This document shows, one piece after another, positions 16,655 to 25,189 of a stretch of DNA of 64,000 nucleotides. The DNA lies in assembly GCA_035465395.1 (NCBI GenBank), contig DATHRK010000046.1, forward strand, positions 62,001 to 126,000, in the 5' to 3' direction. Every line of letters begins with the position of its first letter. Positions within the stretch are counted from its first letter, which is position 1. The notes beneath the pieces were generated by a model. It worked only from the letters and a program-made list of their open reading frames with translations. It did not search any database and had not been told where the DNA came from. The position numbers were made by a program, and so were the translations under genes. This stretch comes from DATHRK01 sp035465395 (GTDB lineage: Bacteria > Gemmatimonadota > Gemmatimonadetes > Longimicrobiales > RSA9).

Positions 16655-17602
16655 GTGACGGTTGAGCCCGCGGCGGACGGACCGCTGCATCCCATCGGCG
16701 TCGTCGAGCGGCGTACGGGCATCCCGGGCCACGTGCTACGGGCGTGGGAACGGCGCTACGGCATCGTAGCGCCGGACCGCACGGACGCCGGACATCGCCT
16801 CTATTCGGAGGCCGACGTGGAGCGCCTGGAGGTGCTCGGCCGCCTCGTGGACCGGGGCTACCGGGTCGGGCGCCTCGCCAGGCTGAGCGAGGCGCAGCGG
16901 CTCGAGCTTCTGGGCGCCGGGCCGTCCAGCCCCGCCGACCGACGCCGCCAGCCCGATCCCGCCGCCGACCTCGACCGCTGCAAGGCGGCGGTGCGCGAGA
17001 TGGACGGCGAGGTCCTGGCAGCGGTTCTCCGGCGCTTGGCGTCCACGACCACGCCCATGCGTTTCATGACCGAGCTCGTGTCGCCGCTGCTGCGTTGGGT
17101 CGGAGACTCGTGGTCGGACGGGACGCTCACGGAGGCGCACGAGCACCTGTGCTCCGAGGTCGTGGGCCGGCAGTTGGCAGCGCGCGTGGACGCGGTGTCC
17201 GGGGCAGCGGAGGGGCCGCGTCTCGTCGTCTCGACGCTGTCCGGCGAGCGCCACTACCTCGGAGCCCTGCTCGCGGCCCTGACGGGGGCCACGGCCGGCT
17301 GGAGGACGACGTGGCTCGGCCCCGACCTGCCTGCGCACGCGATCGCCACCGCGGCACGCCAGCTCGACGCCCGGGCGGTCGCGGTGAGCTTCGTCGCCCC
17401 CGGCGAAGTCGGCGCCGGCGACCTCGACCACCAGATCGCCGAGTTGCGGGCGCTACTGCCCGGCGCGGTGGCGCTCTACGTCGGGGGGCCGGGCCTGCCG
17501 CCGGAGCACGTGTCCGCCGTAGGGGGGGTGCGGACGCCCGGATCCCTGCGGGCGCTCCACGACCGGATGCGGGCCGAGCTCGTGGCCGCGGGCGATGAGT
17601 GA
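16655..17602 (+). CDS. carH: MerR-family B12-binding light-responsive transcriptional repressor, CarH-type
   Basis: A 315-residue regulator. Residues 11-75 form a MerR winged helix (WERRYG and the wing HRLYSEADVERL). Residues 105-180 form the four-helix cap with the W-x9-EH signature (Trp153, Glu163, His164) that packs over adenosylcobalamin in CarH. Residues 185-300 are a Rossmann B12 domain with E-x-H-x2-G (Glu198, His200, Gly203; the lower axial His) and a GG near YVGGPGL. In the known CarH mechanism, B12-bound protein represses carotenoid genes in the dark and light breaks it apart. GTG 16655 is preferred, with GGGGGAGG just upstream at close spacing; TTG 16637 is an alternative. Divergent from cruF-crtE-crtB and 36 bp before crtI. 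Confidence 0.88.
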   Translation: MTVEPAADGPLHPIGVVERRTGIPGHVLRAWERRYGIVAPDRTDAGHRLYSEADVERLEVLGRLVDRGYRVGRLARLSEAQRLELLGAGPSSPADRRRQPDPAADLDRCKAAVREMDGEVLAAVLRRLASTTTPMRFMTELVSPLLRWVGDSWSDGTLTEAHEHLCSEVVGRQLAARVDAVSGAAEGPRLVVSTLSGERHYLGALLAALTGATAGWRTTWLGPDLPAHAIATAARQLDARAVAVSFVAPGEVGAGDLDHQIAELRALLPGAVALYVGGPGLPPEHVSAVGGVRTPGSLRALHDRMRAELVAAGDE

Positions 17603-17638
17603 GGCGGGGAAGCGAGGCCTGAACGTGTCGGGCGGGAC

Positions 17639-19168
17639 GTGAGCGCGCCGGGCCAGCCACCGGTAGTCGTGATCGGCGCCGGATTCGGCGGTCTGGCCGC
17701 GGCCGTCCGGCTGCGGGCGCTGGGCCACCGCGTCCTCGTGCTCGAGGCTCGCGACCAGGCCGGCGGACGGGCGGGCGTCTACCGCCGGGACGGCTACACG
17801 TTCGACGCGGGTCCCACGGTCATCACCGCTCCCTACCTCCTGGCCGAGTTGTTCGAGCTGCTCGGCCGCGACTTCGCGGAGCGCGTGGAGCTCGTCCCCG
17901 TAGACCCGTTCTACCGGATCCTCTTCCACGACGGCTCGACCTTCGACTACGTCGGCGAGGAAGACCGGCTGATCGAGAACATCCGCGCGCTGAGCCCACG
18001 TGACGTCGACGGATACCGGCGGCTGGCCACGCGCGCGCGGGAAATCTTCGACGTCGGCTACACGCAGTTGGCGGACCGGCCGTTCCTGCGCTTCACGGAC
18101 ATGATCCGGATCCTCCCGGACCTCGTGCGCCTGGGCGGCCTGCGCAGCGTCTACTCGCTCGTCGCGGACCACATCGAGGACGACCGCCTGCGCCGCGCGT
18201 TCACCTTCGAGCCCCTACTGGTCGGCGGGCATCCGTTCCGCGCCAGCGGCATCTACCTGCTGATCCACTGGCTGGAGCGCCGTTGGGGCGTCCACTTCGC
18301 AAAGGGGGGGACCGCGGCGATCGTCGAGGCGCTGGTCGATCTGCTCGAGGAAGTGGACGTCGAGGTGCGGCTGTCCACGCCGGTGGAGCGGATCGAGGTG
18401 GAGCGGGGGAGGGCGGTGGCGGTGCACACGGAGGGCGGAGAGCGCGTCCCCTGCGCCTTCGTCGTCTCCAACGGCGACCCGTCGCGCACCTATCGAACGA
18501 TGATCCCGGAGGCGGACCGCGGCCGGAACCGGGACGCCCGCGTCCGGCGGGTCCAGAAGTCCATGAGCCTTTTCGTGGGGCACTTCGGCGTGCGCAGGAC
18601 GTACCCCGACATCGCGCACCACACCATCGTCCTCGGCGAGCGTTACCGCGGCCTCCTGGACGACATCTTCCGTCGGAGGGTGCTGGCGGACGACTTCTCG
18701 CTGTACGTGCACGCGCCCACCCGGACCGATCCGTCCATGGCGCCACCGGGCAACGAGGCCATGTACGTCCTTTCGCCGGTCCCCAACAACCGCAGCGGGA
18801 TCGATTGGGACCGGGAGGGTGAGCGCTACTTCGACGCCATCCTCAGCGAGCTGGAGGAGCGCCTGCTGCCGGGGCTCCGCGCGCACCTCGACCTGCGCTT
18901 CCACGTCACGCCGGACTACTTCGAGCATGAGCTCCGCACGGACGCGGGGGCGGCCTTCGGGCCGGAGCCGATCCTCACCCAGTCGGCCTGGTTCCGATAC
19001 CACAACCGGTCGCCGGACGTGGATGGGCTCTACTTCGTGGGGGCGGGGACCCACCCGGGCGCCGGGGTGCCGGGGGTGCTGAACTCCGCGCGGGTGCTGG
19101 AGAGGATCGCGCCGAGGCCGACAGCGGGCAGTGAGATCCCGGTTCCCGGAGAACGGGCGCGGGTCTGA
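17639..19168 (+). CDS. crtI: Phytoene desaturase / carotenoid amine-oxidase-type oxidoreductase
   Basis: A 509-residue FAD-dependent desaturase of the CrtI family that introduces double bonds into phytoene, giving lycopene or related products. It begins with a dinucleotide-binding motif (VIGAGFGGLAAAVRL, residues 11-25) and ELARDQAGGRAG-type region, has the DAGPTVIT substrate-side motif, and ends with the FAD-closing GLYFVGAGTHPGAGVPGVLNSA typical of CrtI. The number of desaturation steps cannot be inferred. The GTG at 17639 follows GGCGGGAC. It lies 36 bp after the CarH-like repressor gene and is probably co-transcribed with it, so the repressor would also control crtI. Confidence 0.92.
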   Translation: MSAPGQPPVVVIGAGFGGLAAAVRLRALGHRVLVLEARDQAGGRAGVYRRDGYTFDAGPTVITAPYLLAELFELLGRDFAERVELVPVDPFYRILFHDGSTFDYVGEEDRLIENIRALSPRDVDGYRRLATRAREIFDVGYTQLADRPFLRFTDMIRILPDLVRLGGLRSVYSLVADHIEDDRLRRAFTFEPLLVGGHPFRASGIYLLIHWLERRWGVHFAKGGTAAIVEALVDLLEEVDVEVRLSTPVERIEVERGRAVAVHTEGGERVPCAFVVSNGDPSRTYRTMIPEADRGRNRDARVRRVQKSMSLFVGHFGVRRTYPDIAHHTIVLGERYRGLLDDIFRRRVLADDFSLYVHAPTRTDPSMAPPGNEAMYVLSPVPNNRSGIDWDREGERYFDAILSELEERLLPGLRAHLDLRFHVTPDYFEHELRTDAGAAFGPEPILTQSAWFRYHNRSPDVDGLYFVGAGTHPGAGVPGVLNSARVLERIAPRPTAGSEIPVPGERARV

Positions 19169-19203
19169 GCCGGGCAAGGGAGCAACGAGCGCGAAGCCCG
19201 CGT

Positions 19204-19668
19204 TCAGCCGGCGAGGGTGTCCAGCACCCGGTCCGCGTGGCCCTTCGCCTTCACCCCGCGCCACGCCTCGGCGATCGTGCCGTCGGGGGCGATGATGAAC
19301 GTGCTGCGCTCGATGCCCATGTACTTTCGCCCGTACATCGACTTCTCCTTCCACACGCCGTACGCCTCGGCCACTGCGTGGTCCTCGTCGGCGAGCAGCG
19401 GGAAGTTGAGGTCGTGCTTCGCGCGGAAGCGCGCGTGCATGGACACGGGGTCCGGGCTCACGCCGAGGACGACCGCGTCGCGCTCCTCGATCCGGCCGAG
19501 GGCGTCGCGCAGGTCGCACGCCTGGACGGTGCAGCCCGAGGTGAGGTCCTTCGGATAGAAGTACAGCACGACCGTCCGCCCCCTGTAGTCCGACAGGCGG
19601 ACGTCGCCTTCGGTATCGGATGGCAGCGTGAAGTCGGGCGCGATGTCTCCGGCGTCGATCATCGACAT
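19204..19668 (-). CDS. bcp: Thioredoxin-dependent thiol peroxidase (peroxiredoxin, BCP family)
   Basis: A 154-residue peroxiredoxin. The active-site segment FYPKDLTSGCTVQACDLRD carries the peroxidatic Cys46 and, five residues on, resolving Cys51, the spacing found in E. coli BCP, so it can cycle as an atypical 2-Cys enzyme reducing hydroperoxides with thioredoxin. The thioredoxin fold is complete, ending STFIIAPDGTIAEAWRGVKAKGHADRVL. It lies 6 bp downstream of lspA on the same strand and was probably acquired into the same transcription unit; the pairing has no obvious functional reason. Confidence 0.93.
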   Translation of the reverse strand: MSMIDAGDIAPDFTLPSDTEGDVRLSDYRGRTVVLYFYPKDLTSGCTVQACDLRDALGRIEERDAVVLGVSPDPVSMHARFRAKHDLNFPLLADEDHAVAEAYGVWKEKSMYGRKYMGIERSTFIIAPDGTIAEAWRGVKAKGHADRVLDTLAG

Positions 19669-19674
19669 CTCCGG

Positions 19675-20256
19675 CTAGGGCCCGCCGCCCTCGAGGGCGT
19701 CGTCGGACATGATCCCGCGCGGAGTCGCGGCCCCGTCATCGTCGACCGCGTCGCGGGCGGCGCGGCGCGTCGCCCGGTCCTCGAGTACGAGCGAGATGAC
19801 CAGCAGCACCGCACCCACGGTGACCGCGGAGTCGGCCGCGTTGAAGATCGGCCAGCGCATGAACCCGAGGTCGACCGGCCCGATGAAGTCGACCACCCCG
19901 CGATCCCAACGCACGCGGTCGATCAGGTTGCCGAGCGCGCCGGCGGCCACGAGCGCCAGGGCGCCCAACCGCAGCGTGTCATGCTCCTCCGCCTCGTGGT
20001 ACATCCACGCGATCAGCCCGAGGGCGAACACCGACACGACCAGGAAGAACCAGCGCGACGCGTCGCCCACGTGCAGGCTGAACGCGGCGCCGGTGTTGTA
20101 GGTCAGCATGAGCGGCAAGCCGTCGCCGAACACGCGCTCGAGCAGGAACACCGGTCGGCCGTGCACGAGCGTGTTCTGGGCCCACCACTTGGTCACGATG
20201 TCGACCACGACGACCGTGGGGAGGACCGTTGCGAGGATCTTCGCCTTGCGATTCAT
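19675..20256 (-). CDS. lspA: Lipoprotein signal peptidase (signal peptidase II)
   Basis: A 193-residue, four-helix inner-membrane aspartyl protease that removes signal peptides from prolipoproteins. Conserved blocks are YNTGAAFS (53-60), GNLIDRVRW (109-117), VVDFI with catalytic Asp123, and FNAADSAVTVG with catalytic Asp142. The ATG at 20256 (MNRKAK) gives a normal length; an open extension upstream to 20352 is not conserved. The C-terminal 25 residues form an acidic tail beyond the usual end. Several lipoproteins in this window (at 8666, 39509, 39992 and 52478) would be its substrates. Confidence 0.94.
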   Translation of the reverse strand: MNRKAKILATVLPTVVVVDIVTKWWAQNTLVHGRPVFLLERVFGDGLPLMLTYNTGAAFSLHVGDASRWFFLVVSVFALGLIAWMYHEAEEHDTLRLGALALVAAGALGNLIDRVRWDRGVVDFIGPVDLGFMRWPIFNAADSAVTVGAVLLVISLVLEDRATRRAARDAVDDDGAATPRGIMSDDALEGGGP

Positions 20257-20426
20257 CGACCTGCACGGGTATTGCGTGATAACGTCGGCCCGGACCGATT
20301 CCGGTGGCGCGAGCGGTCGGCCAGAGTACCCGTCCCGATGGCGCCCGGTCAACCGATCGCGGGCGCGTGCGCCGGGCGCAGGTGGTCGCGCCGGTACTAC
20401 CCGGACCTTTGCCAGGACGACACGCC

Positions 20427-21752
20427 ATGACGTCAGCTTCCGCTTCCGTCGATGCCGAGACGGCCGCCATGCCCCGCGAGGATTTCACCCCGTTCGAGGC
20501 GGTCAACTTCCAGTTCGACCGGGCCGCGGATCTCCTGGATCTGTCGGAGGCGATGCGAGTCGCTCTCAAGACGCCCTACCGCGAGGTCATGGTGGAGATC
20601 CCGGTGATCTGCGAGGCCGGCGACCTGCGCACGTTCCGCGGCTACCGCGTACAGCACAACCTCGCGCGCGGTCCGATGAAGGGAGGTCTGCGCTACCATC
20701 CGGAGGTGGACCTGGACGAGGCCCGCGCACTGGCCTCCCTGATGACCTGGAAGACCGCGGTCGTCGACCTCCCCTACGGTGGGGCGAAGGGAGGAATCGA
20801 CTGCGATCCCCGCGATCCGGGCCTCTCGCAGCGCGACCTGGAGAGCATCACGCGCACGTTCGTTGATCGGCTCCAGGTGTTCATCGGTCCCAATCAGGAC
20901 ATCCCCGCGCCCGACGTGAACACGAACGCGCAGGTCATGGCGTGGATCGTCGACGAGTACTCGAAGTTCCACGGCTTCACGCCGGGAGTCGTCACCGGCA
21001 AGCCGATCGCCCTGGGGGGCTCCGAGGGGAGGGAGTCGGCGACCGGACGCGGCGTCGCCGTCGTCGCCTCGCACGCGTCCAAGGACCTCGGCCTCGACCT
21101 CGAGGGCGCGACCGTCGCGATCCAGGGCTTCGGGAACGTGGGCAGCTGGTCCGCGCGCTTCCTCGCCGACATGGGCGCGCGCGTGGTCGCCGTCAGCGAT
21201 GTGGACGGAGCCATCTTCGACGGCGATGGGTTGGACCTCGCCTCCGTCACGGAGGTGGTGGCGGCCCAGGGGAGCGTGGTGCACGCTGAAGGGGTGGCGT
21301 CGATTTCCAACGAGGACCTGCTGGCCCTGGACGTGGACGTGCTCGTGCCGGCGGCGCTGGGCCACGTAATTCACGGCGGCAACGCGCGTCACGTGCGCGC
21401 GCGCCTCATCGTGGAAGGGGGGAATGCTCCGGTCACGCCGGTGGCCGACGAGATCCTGGCCGAGCGAGGAATCCCGGTCGTGCCGGACATCCTTGCCAAC
21501 GCCGGCGGCGTGACCGTCTCCTACTTCGAGTGGGTGCAGAACCTCCAGCAGTTCCGCTGGGGAGCGGATCGGGTGGACCAGGAGCTGGTCGCCACGCTGG
21601 AACGCGCCTACCGAACGGTGCGCGAGGTCGCCGAAGCGAAGAAAGTGAGCCTGCGCACGGCGGCGTTCATCCTGGCGATTCGGAGGGTGGCGCGCGCCAC
21701 CGAGCTACGCGGCTTCCGGAGCGGGCCTCATATGCCCACGGGTCAGCGCTGA
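20427..21752 (+). CDS. gdhA: Glutamate dehydrogenase (Glu/Leu/Phe/Val dehydrogenase family)
   Basis: A 441-residue NAD(P)-dependent oxidative deaminase linking glutamate and 2-oxoglutarate. The substrate domain has GPMKGGLRYHPEVD and the catalytic-lysine region LPYGGAKGGI; the Rossmann domain begins IQGFGNVGSWSARFLADMGARVVAVSD. The C-terminal EGGNAPVTPVAD and NAGGVTVSYFEWVQN segments are typical of hexameric GDH. Coenzyme preference cannot be settled by eye. The ATG at 20427 is used; ATG 20469 (MPREDF) is an alternative that removes an unconserved 14-residue lead. The last 10 bp overlap the convergent DUF4175 gene. Confidence 0.93.
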   Translation: MTSASASVDAETAAMPREDFTPFEAVNFQFDRAADLLDLSEAMRVALKTPYREVMVEIPVICEAGDLRTFRGYRVQHNLARGPMKGGLRYHPEVDLDEARALASLMTWKTAVVDLPYGGAKGGIDCDPRDPGLSQRDLESITRTFVDRLQVFIGPNQDIPAPDVNTNAQVMAWIVDEYSKFHGFTPGVVTGKPIALGGSEGRESATGRGVAVVASHASKDLGLDLEGATVAIQGFGNVGSWSARFLADMGARVVAVSDVDGAIFDGDGLDLASVTEVVAAQGSVVHAEGVASISNEDLLALDVDVLVPAALGHVIHGGNARHVRARLIVEGGNAPVTPVADEILAERGIPVVPDILANAGGVTVSYFEWVQNLQQFRWGADRVDQELVATLERAYRTVREVAEAKKVSLRTAAFILAIRRVARATELRGFRSGPHMPTGQR

Positions 21753-24700
21753 CGGTCTCCCGACAGCGCCCGGAAGTATTCCTCCACCAACTCCCGGTAC
21801 TCCTCGGGGACCTCCCCTGAGCCGGTGATGATCGAGCGGGCGGCCTCCTCGCCGAGGACCTGCCTGCGCAGCGCGAGCTCGAGACGTCGCGCCCCGGTCG
21901 CGATCTGCTCCTGGAGGCGGGCGGCGTGCGCACCGTCCGCGTACGGAGAGCCGCTGGCCATGGCACGGAGTCCCTCCATGACCTCCGCCAGCGCGCGGGC
22001 CTCGTCGTCGCGACCCTCCTCGAGCAGCCGCCTCCGCAATTGCTCCGCGTCGCGCAGCCGTTGGGCGGCCTCCCGCTGGAATTGCCGGGCGATGCCCGGG
22101 GCCACCGCGCCGGGACCGCCCGCGCCGGGTGCGGACGGGTCGCCGTCGGGCGCCGGCGCAGCTTCGCCCCCGCCCCCGGGTTGGGGATCACCGGCCGCCT
22201 CCCGGCCGCCCGCCGGCGCGTCTCCACCGGCGCGATCGCCGGCCCGCCTGGCGCGCGCCTCCTCGCGCTCCTGACGCAGGCGTTCGTCCATCGAGCCCAG
22301 CGCGCGCGCCAGGTCTCGCGCGCGGTCCAGCGTCTCGCGTCCCGGCTCCCCGGCGTCCTCGGTCAGCGCCCGGGCGGCGCCCGCCAGGCGGCGCTCCAGG
22401 TCCCGCAGGTCTTCCTGGATCATCGCCTCGACGCGGCGCGACAGATCCAGGGGACCTCCGGGCCGGGTCAGCTCCCGAGTGTAGTCGATCTTGTCCTCGA
22501 TGCGCCGCTCGCGGATCGCCGCTGCGGCCTCGCGCAGCGCGCGGGCGGCGTCGGGCTGGTCCGGGCCGGCCTCACGGGCGAGCCGCTCGATGTCCTCGCG
22601 CAGCGCCCGCACTTCGTCGGCCTGCAGGTTCTTGCGCTCGCGCACGCGCTCGGCTGCGCGCTCCGCCGAGGGCCCCGGCGGCGCCCCGGTCGCGTCTCCA
22701 GCCTCGCGACCCAGCTCCTCCTGCTGTCGGGCCAGTTCCGCGGCGCGGTCACGGGCCCCCTCGATGCCCCGGCGCACGCCGTCTGCGCGGTCCCTCTCCA
22801 GGCCACGCTGCGCGGCCTGCAGCCGGTCCAGCGCCCGCGCGGCTGCGGCCGGGTCGGACCCGGCGGCGGCGCGGCGCATCTGCCGGGCAGCCTCCTGGAG
22901 CTCGCGCGCCCTCTCCTCCAGCTCCGGTTGCGACCGCTCGCGCGCCAGGCGCTCTAGCCGCCGGGCCTCCTCCTCGGCCTCACGGGCGAGCTCCCGCTGG
23001 CTTTCGCCTCCACCTCCGCCGCCCTGCTGGGCCTGCGCCTGTGCCGCACGCCGCGCCCGTTCCGCTTCGCGCTGCTGGCGTCTCGCGAGCTCTCGCAAGC
23101 GCTCGAGCGTCTCGTCGAGCGCCCTGTCGCTCTCCTCGCGCTGGGCGCGGCGGACCTGTTCGTACTGGTTCTGCATTTTGTCCAGCTCGAGCTCGAACAG
23201 GTCGGCCAGATCCTCCGCTTCGCCGCCCTGGCCCTCGCCGCCCTGGCCCTGGGCGACCTGCACCTCGCGGAACACCGCCTCCGCCCGCTGCAGCTCCACG
23301 AGGGCCCGCTGCTCCGGCGGGAGCGCGGGCCGCGCGCGGTCTGCGCGCAGCTCGGCGAGCGCTTCGTCCATCGCCTCGGTGGCCGCCGGCAACAGCTCGG
23401 CGACGCGGGCCAGCGAGGTGTCGGAGGGGATGCCGCGGGTTCGTAGCTGATCCAGCAGCCGCTGGACATCCTCCCGCAGACGCTCCTGCGAGAGCGCTAT
23501 CGTCGCGAGGTTCTCGGCGAACTCCGCGGGCGTGTAGCGCGCGCTGTCCCGGAGGAGGTTGTAGGTCGCTGCCACGATCTGGCGCTGCGTGCCGGATAGT
23601 TGCGCGCCGCTCTGGCCGCCCCCTCCGCCGCCACCGTCGGCCTGGCGGAACGTGCGCTCGAACGGCCGGATCCGCAGGAAGAAGAGCTGGCTCACCGCGG
23701 CCTTGGGGCCCGTCACCGCGTCGGTATCGACCGCCCGGGCGTGGTAGGCGATGACGTCGCCGGGCTGCAGGGCGAACTCCTCCAGGAAGAGCGTGTGTCC
23801 GGCCGTCACCTGCGGCCCGCCGCTTCGCTGCAGCGTAACCGTGTCCTCGCGCTCTCCGTTCACGGAGAGGATGAGCTGCAGGGCGCGCAGGCCGTAGTCG
23901 TCCTCGGCCTCCACCTCGAGGAACACCTCGTCGATGGAGGTGGCGTCCGAGTCCCGGCCCGGCTCGCTGACGCGCACGTTCGGCTCGCCATCGTCCAGCA
24001 CGTCGATCGCGTATTCGGGCGACGCGCGCACAGCGTCGCCCGCGGGCCCGGCCAGCTCGATCCGGTAGAAGCCGTCCCGGTCCAGAGGCACGTCGCCGGC
24101 CAGTCGAACGGTCGAGTCCGGGCCGGCCGGCGGCTGCGAGCCGGCGCCTTCCTGCTCGAGGACCAGACGACGCCCGTCGTCCAGCAGCACCGCGCCTCCG
24201 GGTGTGGGCGCCGTCGGGTGCACTACGAAGCGGGCGCGCGTGCCACGCGGCGCGGCGATGTCGCGCACGTCCTCGATCGTGCGCGGGGCGAGGCCGGTGT
24301 AGGAAGGGTAACGAAGCTCGATGTCGACGCGGCCCGCGTAGGGCAGGTCGGCGACCGTGAGGCGGTAGCGCCGCGAACGGAAGCCGTCCGCGTCCACGAG
24401 GTAGTCGGCGTCCTCGACGAGGTCGAAGATCAGCGCCCCGTAGCTGCCGTCCTCGGCGCGCACCATGGGCAGCCGCTCGGCAACGCTGTCGCCGGCCGCG
24501 AACACCAGAAGGTCCACGCGCTGGGGCGCCTCCAGGCCGACCACCCGCGCCCGCACGCCGGCGTCCCCGTGGGTGGGGATGGTCGCGTCGCCCGGCTCGA
24601 CCACGAACGACGGCGCGGCGCCTGCCACGCCGGCGGCCGTGCGTCCGCCGAAGAACCGCTCCGCCCCGGTCCCGAGGAACGCGGGGCGGAAGGCCATCGT

Positions 24701-25189
24701 AACGAGCGCCGTCACCGCGAGCAGCGCCATCAACGTGGCGAACCGCCGCAGCTCCGCGCGGTCGATGCGCGCGCCGTCCTCGACCTGGTGCAGCCGGGCG
24801 AGCGCCGTGCGGGCGGCTCGCTCGGCCAGCGCCCTGGAGCCGGAGCCGCCCGCGAGCGCACCCAGGAGCGCGGATCCGAGGGTGGGCTCGTGCTCCTCGA
24901 TGTAGAGCGCGACCCGGTCCTCGGGAATCGGGGTCACCGCGGGCAGGATCACCCACCGCACGGCCGCCGCGACGGGAACGAGCACGGCGATGATGCGGGC
25001 GAGCGTCGCGGCCCAGCCGCCGTCCAGGGAGGGCATGATGAGCGCCGCCGCGGCGAACGACGCGACCGCCGTGAGCACGACGAGCATCGCGCCCAGCATG
25101 AGGCGCTTGACGCGCCAGCGGCGCAGGACGCGCGCGAGGATGTGGCGCAGCTCGATGTCGGTCCGACGGGCATCCTTCCAACCGCTCAC
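21743..25189 (-). CDS. DUF4175-family membrane protein with long charged coiled coil
   Basis: A 1148-residue protein, last gene of the eight-gene operon. Three hydrophobic segments lie in residues 25-170 (MLVVLTAVASFAAAALIM, then two more), and residues 210-600 form an extracytoplasmic region with Ig-like beta repeats. From about residue 640 to 1060 the sequence is almost continuous Glu/Arg/Gln/Ala helix broken by glycine runs (GGGGGG, GQGGEGQGGE), predicted coiled coil. It ends with a compact EVPEEYRELVEEYFRALS motif shared by such proteins encoded next to MoxR/VWA genes. The GTG at 25189 overlaps the stop of the preceding BatA-like gene by 4 bp. Likely a structural partner of the VWA proteins; no enzymatic motif is seen. 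Confidence 0.82.
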   Translation of the reverse strand: MSGWKDARRTDIELRHILARVLRRWRVKRLMLGAMLVVLTAVASFAAAALIMPSLDGGWAATLARIIAVLVPVAAAVRWVILPAVTPIPEDRVALYIEEHEPTLGSALLGALAGGSGSRALAERAARTALARLHQVEDGARIDRAELRRFATLMALLAVTALVTMAFRPAFLGTGAERFFGGRTAAGVAGAAPSFVVEPGDATIPTHGDAGVRARVVGLEAPQRVDLLVFAAGDSVAERLPMVRAEDGSYGALIFDLVEDADYLVDADGFRSRRYRLTVADLPYAGRVDIELRYPSYTGLAPRTIEDVRDIAAPRGTRARFVVHPTAPTPGGAVLLDDGRRLVLEQEGAGSQPPAGPDSTVRLAGDVPLDRDGFYRIELAGPAGDAVRASPEYAIDVLDDGEPNVRVSEPGRDSDATSIDEVFLEVEAEDDYGLRALQLILSVNGEREDTVTLQRSGGPQVTAGHTLFLEEFALQPGDVIAYHARAVDTDAVTGPKAAVSQLFFLRIRPFERTFRQADGGGGGGGQSGAQLSGTQRQIVAATYNLLRDSARYTPAEFAENLATIALSQERLREDVQRLLDQLRTRGIPSDTSLARVAELLPAATEAMDEALAELRADRARPALPPEQRALVELQRAEAVFREVQVAQGQGGEGQGGEAEDLADLFELELDKMQNQYEQVRRAQREESDRALDETLERLRELARRQQREAERARRAAQAQAQQGGGGGGESQRELAREAEEEARRLERLARERSQPELEERARELQEAARQMRRAAAGSDPAAAARALDRLQAAQRGLERDRADGVRRGIEGARDRAAELARQQEELGREAGDATGAPPGPSAERAAERVRERKNLQADEVRALREDIERLAREAGPDQPDAARALREAAAAIRERRIEDKIDYTRELTRPGGPLDLSRRVEAMIQEDLRDLERRLAGAARALTEDAGEPGRETLDRARDLARALGSMDERLRQEREEARARRAGDRAGGDAPAGGREAAGDPQPGGGGEAAPAPDGDPSAPGAGGPGAVAPGIARQFQREAAQRLRDAEQLRRRLLEEGRDDEARALAEVMEGLRAMASGSPYADGAHAARLQEQIATGARRLELALRRQVLGEEAARSIITGSGEVPEEYRELVEEYFRALSGDRQR

